This document shows positions 23,657 to 36,493 of a DNA stretch of 64,000 nt, piece after piece. The notes under the pieces are model-generated. The model did no database searches. It was not told where the DNA came from and saw only the letters and a list, made by a program, of their open reading frames with translations. Both the position numbers and the translations under genes were made by a program. Origin of the DNA: Adiantum capillus-veneris (lineage: Eukaryota > Streptophyta > Polypodiopsida > Polypodiales > Pteridaceae); assembly GCA_014529385.2 (NCBI GenBank), contig CM043952.1, positions 63,540,870 through 63,604,869 of the forward strand. Reading direction: 5' to 3'. The first letter of the stretch is position 1. Each line of letters begins with the position of its first letter.

Positions 23657-24060
23657 CTGATGGAAGGTGGATCAAGCAAAGAGCCGGACAAGGGGCCATG
23701 AGAGCTGAGAGTAGTCAAATGGATGGTCAAAGGCCAAAGTTGAGCCAAATCAAAGGTAATCCACAGGGTGAAAATGAAGGAAAGATAAAAATAAAAAATG
23801 CCAAGGGGAATTAGCGACATTGCTAGTGCACTCCCCTCCCAAGTGCAAAAAAGAAGAGAGCAAGTGAGCAAATGAAGCAAAGGCGGCTACCCCCTCCCAA
23901 GTTGCTAAATTTGGGTGCAAGGTGGACCAATCAAAGCCGAGATGCCCAAATTGAAAGGGGTACCCCTTCAAAAGTCAAAATTGAGTCATTTTTCATGCTT
24001 TTTGCCGTAGTAGGCTTCTTTCCAAGGCCTTGAGCTGGTGAGCCTGCAAAGAGCCAAGAT

Positions 24061-24064
<4 letters not shown>

Positions 24065-24096
<32 letters not shown>
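24065..24096. repeat. (TG)n microsatellite
   Basis: About 32 bp of alternating TG. Confidence 0.9.
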
Positions 24097-24098
<2 letters not shown>

Positions 24099-24599
24099 TC
24101 CTTGGGTTGACACTTTTGTGCAGAGGTGTGTGCTTGCAAAGCCCCAAGTGTGAAAAATGCGAATAAAGATTCAAAGATGATAAAATAGGTATGGCAAAAG
24201 AAACCTTAAATGCCAACTTGGTCCTTCACTAATTCTCTTTTTGAGGATTCAAGCTTACTTTTACCTAAAGAAATGTTTGTAAGTAAGCACAAGAATGTAG
24301 AAAGTCAAGACGTCGACAGGGTGCAAAAAATACTCTTTGGCATAGTTAGAGTCCGGCTGCTGGGCCATAAAATGAGCAAAGCATTAGTCCCAACGCTTCA
24401 AGTCGTAATAAACTCTATGCTAAGAGTCGTAATTATTAGGCTTATGCTCAAGCTGGAAGAGTTGAGCATATCTAAGTCATGTCGCTCATGCTGGATGAGA
24501 TGATCATAAGCGTCGAAGTCTATTAACTTACAATTGGTGGAGTGTCGTAGAGTCCAACACTCACGCACAGTGCACAGTAAGATGAGAGCACATATTCTC

Positions 24600-25245
24600 G
24601 ACAATGAAAACCATTTTTAAAGGGGTGCTAGCTTGCAAATCCATGTCATATGCTTTTATAGCTACACCATCTTTCTAAAGAACCTCTCAAAATTCTTCTT
24701 GCACAGCATATTGTTTTCCATGCATTTCTGTGTATGCATATATAGGATGTCCCACCACTGGACATATGCATTAGACACTCTTTTTTGCTTCCACCTATGC
24801 ACCTACAATAGGCAAAACAATGTTCCATCATTGCCTTTTTAATGCCATATCTATCAACAAATAATCCCTTGAGTACTTTATTAATATTTCCCATGCTAAT
24901 AAGTACTCCAATAATTCACATATCCCAAAGGCACTTTTTTACCACTATGTTTTTTTCCTTTAGTCATCCAGGTATTAGACCCTAATTTAGAACCTCATCA
25001 TTCTACTTCCCTTATACATACTTTTTCATAAATAAACAACAGCTTCATCATTATGCTATTACAACAGACAAATGCAACATCATCTCTCACATCAAACATA
25101 TTTGGACCAATCAAGATACTGCAACAAATTGAATCTCATCAACAAATTCAACAACAAATGAAGATGATCAACCCATCAACAACCAATCAAAAACCTTCCA
25201 GAGACTCCATGGACACTTTTCAATAGTGGCCAAGGAAGGGGGGAA
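24600..25245 (+). mobile_element. 3' internal part of LTR family E (+)
   Basis: This segment matches the reverse complement of 54243-54870 over most of its length: GATGTCCCACC(A/-) near 24747, TTGAGTACTTTATTAAT near 24869, the AGCATAATGATGAGGCTG counterpart near 25040, and CAACCAATCAAAAACCTTCC near 25180. It ends in a polypurine tract AAGGAAGGGGGGAA directly before TGTTAAC, as expected for the 3' end of an LTR element. It is non-coding here. Confidence 0.6.
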
Positions 25246-26488
25246 TGTTAACTCAGTCGACGTCAGTTAACAAAAGCTGCTAAAGACCAAAGGTGTATAA
25301 ATGAACATCAAGGATGAATACAAAGAAGCAGTGAAGATTGGAGTTACACATTTTTTAAAATTTCCAAAATGGCCATGTATTGTAAATTCCCGATTTATTT
25401 CAAGCCATTGTAATATTTTTAATGTGTTACAGGCTCAATGGGAGTTCCAAGCTGTAAAGAACAACTCAGTTAGTGTGCCTAGGTTTTAGAGTCAGTAAGT
25501 GGTGGAGCCCTAAAGGCCTTGGGTGCCCCGACATTGCATATTTTACCCTAGGTATAAAAGGTTGTGTGTAAAAGAAATTAGTGTTCTCAAGATCATTACC
25601 ACTCTTTGGTGAGAGGTCTGGAGGTGTGTGTCTATGGAGTCCTTGAGCTTCTCCTTGCTCATGTGACTTGAATAACACTAATCAATGCTTAATTCTCTTT
25701 CACTATGCCTCTCTCATACTTGTTGTGATTGCTAATGATGCTTTGATTAGCTAGATTGTAACTAATTAGTGTTTAATCCCGCTCTAATCTTGTGTGAGTG
25801 CCCTCTTTTGCTTGTGTGTGGATGTAGGTTTGATTGCAGTGCGGTGTTCGATAGATCTGTGTGTGTGTGTGTGTGTGCTTGTGATTAGTGTGTTGCATGA
25901 TAGGATTAGTGTTGTGTGCGTCTTGCAATCGTTAATGTGTGTGATTAGGTTGATTGGAGGTAAACGGAAGTGGATGTGGAGATTGCCAATCATTGTGGCT
26001 TAGCTCCTCCATAAGCCAAGAATCTCACCTCATAGAGTCACCATTCATGTTACCAATCGTGTGAGTGTTTCTATGCCCTAGCCGTGTAGCTCATCTCTTC
26101 GGATTGATAATTTTGTCATAGCTCCAATATTTTTTTCATAGCTCCAAGAACCCTCATTTATTTTACACACTGCCTTGTATACCTAGGGTAAAATATACAA
26201 TGTCCGGGTGCCCAAGGCCTTTGGGGCTCCACCACTTATTGAATTTGCAACCTAGGCACACTAACTGACGTGTTCTTTACAGCTTGGAACTCCCATTGAG
26301 CCTGTAATGCACTAAAAATATTACAATGGCTTGAAATAAATCAAGAATTTACAATACATGGCCATTTTGAAAAATGTAAAAAATGTGTAACTCCAATATT
26401 CACTGCTTCTTTGTATTCATCCTCCATGTGCATTTCTATGTCTGCGGTCTTTATGAACTTTTGTTAACTGACATCGGCTCAGTTAACA
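25246..26488. repeat. Inverted pair of family E LTR copies
   Basis: The plus-strand copy at about 25246-25585 and a minus-strand copy at about 26160-26488 are imperfect inverted repeats. Both begin TGTTAACT and share TTGGAGTTACACA, GCCATGTATTGTAAAT, CAATGGGAGTTCCAAGCTGT and the CCTAGGTATAAAAGG / CCTTGTATACCTAGG end. The spacer of about 575 bp contains a (GT)n tract at 25858-25877. This could be a head-to-head pair of LTRs or a foldback element. Confidence 0.6.
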
Positions 26489-26489
26489 A

Positions 26490-26936
26490 AAAAGGTACTC
26501 TTTGGGGTATATCTTTCTTGTGGTAACCCGTTTAGCGTGCTCGTATATGCGTTCTAAATGGAGTATACACACTACGTTGGATAAGAGCCGGTAACACATG
26601 ATGGCTGCAAATGGACGACAAGGTGGAAAATCAAGATGTTAATCTTGGTTTCATTGAACCTCCTACTAAACCGTGTGCCAGTCAAGCAAATAGCTGGATC
26701 CATGAAGGATGCCACTGTGGAAAACATTAGTGTATCACCACTCTTGTTTTCAAGGACAAAAACGCTTCTCCAAGGGGGGATTAATGCCATGCCAAGGGCA
26801 GTACCAGACGAGGCCAAGAGCAAGGACGGACATGCAGTCAAGAGGGTCCCTATGTTTACCAGGCTAAGGACCTATATAGGGCATGGCTGGGTGGTGATGA
26901 GCATGGTCCAGTCCCCTCTACTTTACAGAGCCTATA
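26490..26936 (+). mobile_element. 3' end and LTR of another family A element
   Basis: 26500-26784 aligns with 22140-22441 (CTAAATGGAGT(A/C)TACACACTA, AACCTCCTACT, GTGGAAAACATTAGTGT, CTTCTCCAAGGGGGG). LTR sequence from 26785 follows, sharing the CCTATATAGGGCATGG and CATGGTCCAGTCCCC blocks with the LTR at 7531-7673. The 5' part is missing, cut off by the family E repeat. Confidence 0.65.
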
Positions 26937-26939
26937 TTA

Positions 26940-29900
26940 TATAAACGGCCGCCAATCAACTGAAAGTTCATAGCTTGCTGAATCGTTCTTCATTTACGAT
27001 CTTGGTCAGTTTTGTTGAATTCTTTGTCCTGTGATAGTAGGCTTGTAATCTCTTGGGACCACTTAGGCACCATTTCTATATTGAAGAGATATGCATCTAG
27101 GAGATTATCATCCACTCCTCCTGGAGATTCTCCATTTGGAAATCAAGAAAGGTGATCTGCTATGAGATGCGTCTTCCCCTTTTTAACCACTACCGTTAAG
27201 TCAAACTCAAGCAATATGATGAACCATCTTACGATTCGCCCTATAATGCATGGTTTGTTGACAAGGTATAAGAGGGCTTGATAGTCCGTGAAAAACACAA
27301 ACTTATTTGCGAGAAGATAATGCTGGAATTTCTTAACAGCATAAATCATTCCAAGCCCCTCTCTTTGGGTGGTTGTGTAGTTCTTTTCATCAGTGTTTAG
27401 TTGTTGACTGGAATAGAAGACTGGGAAATCCATGGCTCTTTCTCCTCGTTGAGCCAAAATAAATTCTATAGAAAATGCAGACTCATCAATATGAACGTGA
27501 AAGATTTTTTCCCAATCAGGTGCCTTCAGCATCGGAGCGGATACGAGGGCATATTTTAATTTCTTAGATGATTCCTCACACTCATCTTTCCATTCAAAGA
27601 TCACTATTAGTCTATACAGAGGTTGAGTGATGATTACATACATGTGTATGAACCTCCTGTAATACCCACAGTGTCCCATAAAACACTGCACTTGCTTTGC
27701 ATTGATTGGTTTAGGCATTTTGATAGTCACTTTTATCTTATCCAAATCTGTGGATATACCATTTTTTGAGATAGTATGTCCCAAGATTTGTCCTTGTTTG
27801 ACCATAAAAATGCACTTTACTGGATTAAGAAAAATTCTATATGTCCTACATTTCTCGAATACTTTTTTGAGGTGTTCTGTATGTTCCTCTCTTAGGAGAG
27901 AGTGTGGACAGAGGTCATCCATATAGATTTCTAGGAAGACCCTCAAGTATTCTTTGAAAGCATGTGCCATCAATCTTTGAAATGTTGCAAGTGCATTTGT
28001 TTAACCCAAATGGCATGACTCGATATGCAAATATGCCCAACTCTAGAAAATTCTGTTTTGTATTGATCCTCAAGTGCAATTGCAAGTTGGTTGTAGCCAG
28101 AGAATCCATCCAAGAAGGAATATGCACGCTTGCCTGCCACTCATTCGTGGACGTGATCCGTGATTGGTAAGCTTGATAATTATCCCTTATCGTGGTTGCA
28201 TTCACTTTTTTGAGATTGACACACACTAGGAGTTTACCATTATTTTTGGGTACAACAACGGTTGGAGATACCCAATCGGTATGTTCTATCTCATAGATAA
28301 ACTCTGCTTCCTTTAGCTTATCAATTTCTTCCTTGATACGCTTAACAAAGGTGTCATTGTATGTGTATGGACTTTGTTTTATAGGCTTCGCATCAGGTTT
28401 TTAAAGGGATAGTATGCTGACATACTGTAGGATCCACTCACTTTAAGTCCTTATAAGACCATGCAAACACATCCTTATATTATCGAAGAAGACTAACAAG
28501 ATCCTCTTCCTCTTCTTGACTCAAATCGATTGCTATATGGACGAGTTGCGGTTTCTCCCCAGGTCTTGCTAGGTCTATCTTCCTTGCCTCCTCCGATCCT
28601 TCATATGACTCCTTCTCCCATTGTTCTCACCAGGGCTACGTCAACGCTATCTTCCGGTCTTGAATAGTGAACTTCTTGTAATGGGAAGGTACACTCATAC
28701 AGTTGTCGCTTTTGTCTTTTTTGTCTTCTCTTTTTTTTGTTTCAGCTATCCATACTTCCCTCAAAGTTTTCTTGAGCTCTTGGTTCTTCTTTTTACGTTC
28801 AACTTTTGTCCATTTCGGTTCTCCTATTTGGTTCGGTCCTGTTTTTGTTTTTTTTATTTAGTTTTTGAGTTCAACTTCTGAGTTTGTTTTTTCACGTCCC
28901 TAGCACACTGTCTTTTGTCCTAGAGTCTCAATCTTGAGAGAATTGGCCTGACATTTTGTTTTTAATGTAGTCTTGAGCTTTTACCAAAAATCAAAATTTT
29001 GTTTTGCTCCTCATTTTTGGCATTGGGTTATCTCTTGCTTTGAGTGTTGCCTTCTTTTTCCTGTAGTGTGCTTGATGTCTAGGTGTTTTATTTGAAAAAT
29101 TGTAAAACCTTATGTTCCATATCATTTCCTCTAGCTCCTTGGGGTTGTCAGAGCATTCATTATCTGCATCGTCATCTTGTTCAAGATGATCTAGAGAATC
29201 GTGGAACAACTTCCCATCCACTTGTTCCTTGTGTTTAGATTTTCTTGGTTGTCTTGAGATTTTGTTATCCTCATCATCATCTATTAAATCAACCATATAG
29301 TATGGAACCACATCATAACCGTCCTGGCCATAAAACTTAGTCGTCGGTTCCTCCGCAACAGTGCACACATCTAATGTTGCTAGAATATGTGTCCAGTCTA
29401 AAGGTTCTAAGGACACTTTTGAAAATGGTTCCGGAATGTATTCTATATCCTCAATAGCTCTTTCTACAATACATTCTTCTCGTTTTAGGCTTCCACAATT
29501 AGAAGCCCCACACATCCATAACTCCTTTGGGTTACCTAGCCAGGCTAGAAGTTTTGACCCTACCAACGTAGCAGAATCAAATTCCTCTACCAGGGTTCAG
29601 TCCACATCTTTGTAGCTATGGCCTTTAAGGTTTATTCACGTAGTAGTTTCCATGTGTCTGAGGTATATATGATTATAGCCCCAATCTTGGACCATCTTTG
29701 ATTGTTGTATGAATGGTCGTCCAAGTATTATGTCGTAGTTATTCTTCTTGCCAAAATCCACTATTGCAAAGGTATGCTTGTACTCAATTCAGCAAGAGGT
29801 AACAACTACCTTTTCTAAGAGCCCTATGGGTCCCTTCATGTAACCATCAACAAGTTCTAACTTCATCTTGGTGGTCCTCAAGGCTGGTTTCTCCAATTTC

Positions 29901-32900
29901 TTCCATACATCCTTGGTCGTGATGGCTACACCAGCTCCACTGTTAAGAATTTCCATGGTGGTGACACCTTATAATTCAATCGGGAACGTGGTATTTCCGT
30001 CTTCCCCTTCACAGTATTCTCCTACCTTGTTTAAGGGTACTGGTTTCATGTTTAATTGAGGTTTCTCTGATTCTTTGATTCCTTCCTATATTCGTGAACT
30101 CGGATCCTTTACCCCAAACTTTTCTAGACATTTTCCAATTGTAGTCCACATATGAGGTCTTGTTTTGAGAAGCTCGACGAGAGTAATGGTACAAGTTACT
30201 CGAGTAGATAAGATGGTTATCAACCCCTGGGAGTCCATCCCCTTCCTTGCAGAGAGTTTATGTGATGGCACAACTTTCACATCCAACTTTCATATTCTCC
30301 CATATAAGAGGGCAAAGTTTTCAAAGACATAGGTTGACTATTCCAAGATCTCACAGATCCCTTGTCTCCCCAATACGAGTGCATCTCTAGATCTGCTTGA
30401 GGTCTTGCCTCAAATTCTTCAATAGGAGGAAGAAAGTCATCTCCTCCCATACTGATTTTGTTAACCCTTTGGCTTAACTCACTAACCTCATTGGCTTCTC
30501 TTATCTACCTCCATAGATCATTCAAGCCTTCATCCCCTTTATACATTTTTGGTATGATAGGTTAAAAATTTTTAGACTTCTGGTTTGTTGTGTTCATCAT
30601 CACTATCCCAGATTTTTTGGTTTCAATTTAGTTTCTGGAGTAACAATTGTCCTATCAGATTCATGTGTTGGAGGGGTTCTTGGTATTGATACTGGAAGTT
30701 CTACCCACTCATCTTGTCTTCTTGCAGTTGGCTCTAGTAGGGTTTGGCTGTTTTGATAATCTTTTGACACATTTCCAGTCTTTGTTTTTCTAGCTCTGCA
30801 TAGGGATATGTCATCCATATTTGTTCTTGTGTTTGATTGATTTTAAGCCTTGATTCATAGGCCTTCAAGAGTGCGTCTAAATGTTCATTTACTTCTCAAC
30901 TAGCACATCCTCCTGATCCCGCACTTTTTGATTCTCTTTTCTTCTCAGGCTCTATGTCTATTGGAGTTTCTGATATTTGAACAGTTTGTCTTTCAAGTTT
31001 TCCCAATCTGTCTTTCGTTTGTTTTAATTCTTCCACTAGGGCCGTTTATTCTCTTTCTTTCCTAACTTCGATGCGTGCTTTCCTAGCCTTCCATGAGTTT
31101 TGTTGGCTTTTTCATTTGATGCTAGGTGCTTTCAGTCTTGGTTCTTTGATTATGGGTTCCCGTTTTTCCTTTTGAGATTGAGCTCGTGTGATAATCTATA
31201 TAGGTAGTACTATTTTGTTTTTTGAATCACTGCTTGAAGGTATAGCCTCTAAGATGTTTAAAGTTGTTTTAACCGCTTCATTTGGATTTTCTGGACAATA
31301 AAAAATCAAATGATTGATGTTGTAGTCTGGACAATACGCATTGATTTGGACAATTTCCGTATGAGGACAGTCTTTATGAGGTGGTCACCCCCACACTTAT
31401 AGCATGGTCCAAACGGTTGTCGTGGTGCTCCTTGAACTCCCCTCTATTGTAAGCAGGTCTTGGCCCATTGAAAACCCCATTGGCTATGAACATCAATGTT
31501 CTCTCGTCCAAACTATATCTACTTTCTCCTACAGCATGTGCCACTATTGGTGGTCCATGGTTCTGGTGCTCTCAACTCTGCTGGTGGGTAGTATGCAAGA
31601 CAAGCCACAATTCCACTTGGCTCTTTGTAATATACATGTACATGCACTAAGGCTTGTTCCTTCAATTGTTCCACAGTGGGCATATACCTCACACCTATCA
31701 GTCTTTCTCCTTGGAGTGCTGGTTGTTGCCCCAAAACTGGCTGTGGTCTTTCAATCCCAACTGGTGCTGGAAAATTCCCTGCCGTATATCTATGCATTGG
31801 TGATATTTGAGGTGGTGTTACTTACACTTGGGGAACATACTTTTGTTCTCGCACATAATCCTTGTTGTAGTAGCACTCTTTAGTCACGCGATTCATCCAT
31901 TTTTTCTTAACTGCGCACCACTTTAGTTTCTTAGCCTGTAGCTTAGAAAATGGGCTAATCTTCTTCAGCACCTTCTCTATGAGTCACTCTTGATTTACCA
32001 CCGGTTCGTTTTGTTGTGCTGATTTCATGGACTTAGCTCCACTTTTTTGAGATGATGAATCATAATCTTTGTCTCTTTCATCTCCATCCTTGTAGATCTC
32101 ACAATTATCTACCAGGAATAAAGCCTCTTTGGTTAACTCATTCAGAGTGGGGCTTTTCTTCATATGCAGGTAATTCTTCCATAGGGCAAATTTTACATAT
32201 TGTTTTAGCCGTATGGCTGATTTCCTTACAGATTCTCCCTCTTTCGGCTTGAACTATTTGAGAGACAATGTTGTGTGATATCCCTCTTTGAGAGAATTCC
32301 TCCACAAATTCATCAAATACTTCTTGGATGGTCTCAAAATTTTGTCTTTCAACAAAATCAAACCAGGTGGCGACGTCTTCCTCCAAGATGAGTCCAAATC
32401 TAGCAAACTGTGTATCAAAGCCCTGACCTCTTCTGCTCGGATCACTCTCAAAAACATTGCCACGTGGTCTCTAGGGTCTCTTTTCCCTAAATATTTCTTG
32501 TTAATCCATTTTTGGAATTGAGAAAGTCTAACGCGACTGTGATCTACCAGCCTAACTAGAATCTCATCGTCCCTCTTCTCGTTCATGTCTCGATCTGTCG
32601 TCAAATGCTTCTTCCATCCTGTATCCTCTATAGGTTCTTTCAAAAGGTGGTTCTATTTTAGAAACCATTTTACCTTTTACAACATTGTCCCCGTATTTGT
32701 TATAGTTCTTCGGGTCCTTAACGATGAAATAATTTATTCCCTCGTCATCACGGAATCTATCCCCATCATCGTAAACTAGAAGGACGTCCACTCTTTTGGC
32801 TGGTTTTTCTTCAATACATATTTTTTTACGTCCTCTTTCATCAGCATATACCAGAGCCCCATGGGCATTTGGTCCTTCCAAGTAAAGGGTTGTAAACCTC

Positions 32901-33010
32901 ATTGTTTGAGTGGGGTTCTTAGAGGTGCTACCTCCTCCTACTTGGCTTGGTCAATTAACAGCAATGTTTTGGTCAGCCATGAGGTAAATAGATTGTTCAG
33001 AAGAGGTATC
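26940..33010 (-). pseudogene. Decayed Ty3/gypsy gag-pol (-)
   Basis: Read from high to low coordinates. Gag is at about 32900-32140: KRDPRDHVAMFLR, then VATWFDFVERQNFETIQEVFDEF, a typical retrotransposon gag with a frame change near 32380. Protease is near 29930 with ILNSGAG, where N replaces the usual catalytic D. RT begins near 28226 (CVNLKKVNATT), with YRVMPFGLN near 27990 and the catalytic box YMDD near 27918. RNase H is at 27500-27150 (HVHIDESAFSIEF, FFTDYQALLYLVNKP, RWFIILLEFDL, HLIADHLS). Integrase is absent because the element is cut off near 26940 at the family A LTR. The RNase H/tether motifs resemble the Athila/Tat side of gypsy. Numerous stops are present. Confidence 0.85.
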
Positions 33011-33526
33011 AGTCCCACTATCGTCTTCTATAATTGGTGCTAGTGTACCTATTCTTGCTTGGGTCACACTCTCCTCAGTAGACACTAAGATGTCATGATC
33101 TCTGATCTCTTTGGAGATTTCTTCCTGATCTTAAATGCATCAATTCCTTAACACACAACTATCAATCCAAACCTTTTACCTCAAAAACTTGCTCTGTCGT
33201 TCCTTATTCAGGCTAGTCTTCCAACTCTCTAATTGGTTGACTGATTGTACTTTTGATTGGTCTTGACTTGCTAGACCTTGCTGATGGCTATCTGTACAAA
33301 ACTCTAAACTCTGCAAATCTTTGTCAAATAGATTCTCACTTCAATAATATTCAGTGTTGATTAGTAAGACCATGCAGGTTTTTTCCGTCCAAAGTTTGTT
33401 TTGTGGAGGGTTGGTTCCCTAACATGTTCTTCACACTAGATTGACTTGTAAAATGGGTTGTTAGAGTTATTTGGAACACTTTGGTAGGCTCAATGCAACC
33501 AAATGGGTTCTAACTCTAGCCCTTAG
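33011..33526 (-). other. Region upstream of gypsy gag, no gene
   Basis: No domain is recognised. It is presumed to be the leader of the minus-strand gypsy element. Confidence 0.4.
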
Positions 33527-34806
33527 ACATTATATGTGTACAATGTCTATCTGGCAAAAATGAGAAGATTTCTTCTCCAGATATTCTCTACCATCAACTC
33601 TCAAAAGCTTTCAAAATTGAAATTGAACCATGTTTATGCAAGATATAATCAATTCTAGCCTGACCCTGGCCCAATTTTTGTCCTTTGGCACTTAGTGGCA
33701 CAAATATGCTTCAAATTCCATGAAATTTTGGCTTTTGGCTTCTAAGGTCCCTTAGAATACTGAGTATACACAAATTCAGATTTTGGAGTCAACATGGTCA
33801 AAAACACAACATACATTTATGATGTCTTTTTGCTCAGAATGAACAATTTTTTTGCGGATTTGTGCTTAGAGTGGTGTGCTTATACACTCTTTATAGTCAG
33901 AACTTCAAAAAATGTTCAAAATGACCAAAAACACATCATACATGTATGATGTATTTTTGCTCCAAATGAGATGAATCTTGCTCCATGGGTAGTTTAACAC
34001 TTAAGGAACTCACAACTACTTTCTGAATTGCATTTGAACAAATTTTGTGCAATTTATAGCCAAATTGGGTGTGCAGAATGTCTAGACTATTTCTTGGTCT
34101 TTTCAAGCTCAGAATTTGGTCCAAATGCAATGAAATTTAGGCTACTCCTTCAATGCTTTAGGACACTAGGAAACACTCACTTGTACAATTTGAGTCTATT
34201 CTTGGCCAATACACATCATATGTGTATGATGTCTTTTCTCTCAGATTGGACTTCTGATTCTGCCCAAGGTTCTCCTCTATGTGTACACCAAGTATATGTG
34301 CTTAAAATCAGGTTTTGATGTCAATTTTACACCAGTCCACCACTTTTTATTGTTATTGGCTAGAATCTGCAAAGTTCTCTTTAAACATCAGATTGGGTGT
34401 CCAAATGATGTGAAATCTTGCAATCAAACTTAGAACTACCTTCCAAGTGCTTTGGTGATGTTAGATATGTAGGTCGATACCCAAATCTAGGCTGGAGACA
34501 TCATACGCGTATGATGTCTATCATCTCTCAGATTTTAGTTATGTTTCTATTCTAAGTTTCCCTTATTACTAGCAACCTTAACATGTGTTTACAACAAAAT
34601 TTAAAGCTCAAAAGTGTTCACAACACTAGTTTTTTCTTTTTCAGTCACCACACTCCATCTTTTGGCTTTTGGTCCTCAATTCTATGCCAAAACTCCCCAC
34701 TTAAGGTGTTACTAGGGTATAATGACCCTTTTGAACACACTGGTACAATCAATTTTCCCAGTTTTGGTCTCTGTGTATCCCTTGAGATGTCATACGCGTA
34801 TGATGT
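33527..34806. repeat. Diverged tandem repeat (about 285 bp) with a conserved palindrome
   Basis: Six copies of a near-palindrome start at 33527, 33806, 33933, 34213, 34498 and 34787. The best copy is ACATCATACGCGTATGATGT (34498-34517). Spacings are 279, 127, 280, 285 and 289, so the unit is about 285 bp with one truncated unit. Flanking unit sequence is much more diverged than the palindrome, though TCTCTCAGATT-like, AAATG(A/C)(A/T)(A/G)TGAAAT-like and TGCTTTGG/AGG-like blocks recur. Confidence 0.8.
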
Positions 34807-35260
34807 CTAACTTTGTAGATTTGAGATTTTTATGTGCAAAAACCTCCCAAATGTCTTCTTATGTTCTCAACAACCCTCAGCCATGCAGAACCTTTTTATG
34901 AACTTTGTTTTTGCTGTGTTTTGACTAAGAATCAAATTCTTTTCAAGATTTCAATGCAAACGAACAACTCAAGAAAATCTTCATTGATGGACAGCTCTAG
35001 ATCAAGATCAAATCATCTACCTAAAGCTACTCCTAAACATAAAAAATGGGATTTTGCGATTGTGAGTAAAAAAACACTTAACTTCTACACACTGCCTAGC
35101 TAAAGCTTTTATTACCTCATCAACCACTCAAACACCAAAACATATACAAATCTAAACTAAAAACCATCTACACAGGTGACCAAGGTAAGACACATGCTCC
35201 CTAGTACCTCTCTATGGATCCTAGCTAAACTAAGATAAAAAGGTTACTCTGGCAAATGAG
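34807..35260. other. Nothing recognised
   Basis: AT-rich sequence after the tandem repeat with only short, domainless ORFs. Confidence 0.5.
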
Positions 35261-35261
35261 A

Positions 35262-35650
35262 GGGAGTCCCAGGGATTTCATTAACATAATCACGATCGGG
35301 TGATTACGTCAATAACTCTAGTATTTACACAAAAAATCACGTGATCACGTTAATTGTTAACGTGACTTTGATTTCGACCTGTAAAAACCTATAGAGCTAG
35401 TTAGCCCTCCGGGGTTTCCATTTTTCCCTGCGGAGCCCGCGGAGCTTTTTCATTTTCCCGGCGCCCCCCCCGGGTATATGTAATAGCCCGGTGGGCCCAC
35501 CGGGAAAATGAAAAAGCTCGACGGGAGTAATTATATATAGCAAATAGTGTGCTAACCCCGGTCTTTTAGCTAGGCAAATCCTTGGGGAGTGTATCCGAGT
35601 GCCGAGTATAGTCATATCCTTGTGAATTGACCTAAGGTTACAGAGTCACA
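35262..35650. repeat. GC-rich hairpin cluster, left copy
   Basis: It contains GCCCGGTGGGCCCACCGGG (35489-35507) and mirror-related GGAGCTTTTTCATTTTCCCGG / CCGGGAAAATGAAAAAGCTC blocks on each side, forming an imperfect hairpin of roughly 100 bases. To the left are palindromic CACGTGATCACGTTAA-like stretches. Related sequence lies at 41148-41435. Confidence 0.6.
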
Positions 35651-36493
35651 GGTCCTTTTTTTGGGATGAATGTGATTCTTAATTCGGTAACCACTTCTAA
35701 AAAAATTTAATTTGTTTACCGACATAAAGGTACGAAACCAAAACAACTGAAAACTTGAAGAATCATGCTCATTGCGAAGAAGCCATTGGTCCAAATGAGG
35801 ACTATAATTGGTTTTAGAAGATGAGCATATGTAAATGACGAGTCGATAGTCAAGAGTCGGATGTCTTGTACTAGTGTACTGGGCATATAAAGATCCTTGA
35901 AGTCTTGTATTTGAGTTGATTTACACTTGTCACTCCACAATATAAGAGCTATAATCCTTGATTGGGTTAAAATAGCTTTTATATATTGAATTGGTTGCAT
36001 GGGTGGGCTACAATCCTTCACTGGGTACAAGTAGTCCTCAATTGAGTGATTATATTGAATATTTATTTGCATTAGTTCATGCATTGGTTTATACAGAGAG
36101 TGCATTATGTATTATGATAGATTATTAGTGCATGAAATGACCAATCATATATTTTATTGCTTTTTTTTTGTAGCAAATGAAATTAGATGTGTCTTATTGT
36201 TTGCAAATCAAAGTGGACATATAAATAATCATTATAATAATAATTGCATAGAGAGATTCATAGCATTGTTATAGTTATTATGCCATGCATAGACTACATT
36301 GCAATGTGTATGGTTGCTCACAATATAGGTGATCGATATGTTGATTGACTAGCGTGCATTGAAAATCTCATATTGTTCATCATGGTTACTTTCATATTGA
36401 ATGGTTTTTAAATCATAAATATATTGAAAATAAGAAAAATGTTTCAAAAACTGAACATCTTGTTCTTTTGTCTTTACTTTTAATTTAAAAGCA
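35651..36493. other. No gene recognised, AT-rich
   Basis: Only short ORFs without domains. The plus-strand BED-finger ORF follows. Confidence 0.5.

Larger units (their letters stand above)
22612..24599. other. No gene recognised; simple-repeat-rich
   Basis: ORFs here are short and lack domains. The stretch holds a poly-C run, a GA run and a TG run (listed separately). The 22620-23400 part is G-rich, TE-like leader sequence without a recognisable family. Confidence 0.5.

Noticed and set aside
25301-25489. Small ORF similar to 53874-54188 as a shared LINE protein
   Set aside because: The shared part lies in the family E LTR (54099-54242), not in the LINE RT. The similarity stops at the junction near 54099.
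31404-31883. 159-residue plus-strand hydrophobic ORF, possible membrane protein
   Set aside because: It is opposite the decayed minus-strand gypsy gag-pol region, has no recognised family, and its hydrophobicity follows from antisense reading of charged codons.
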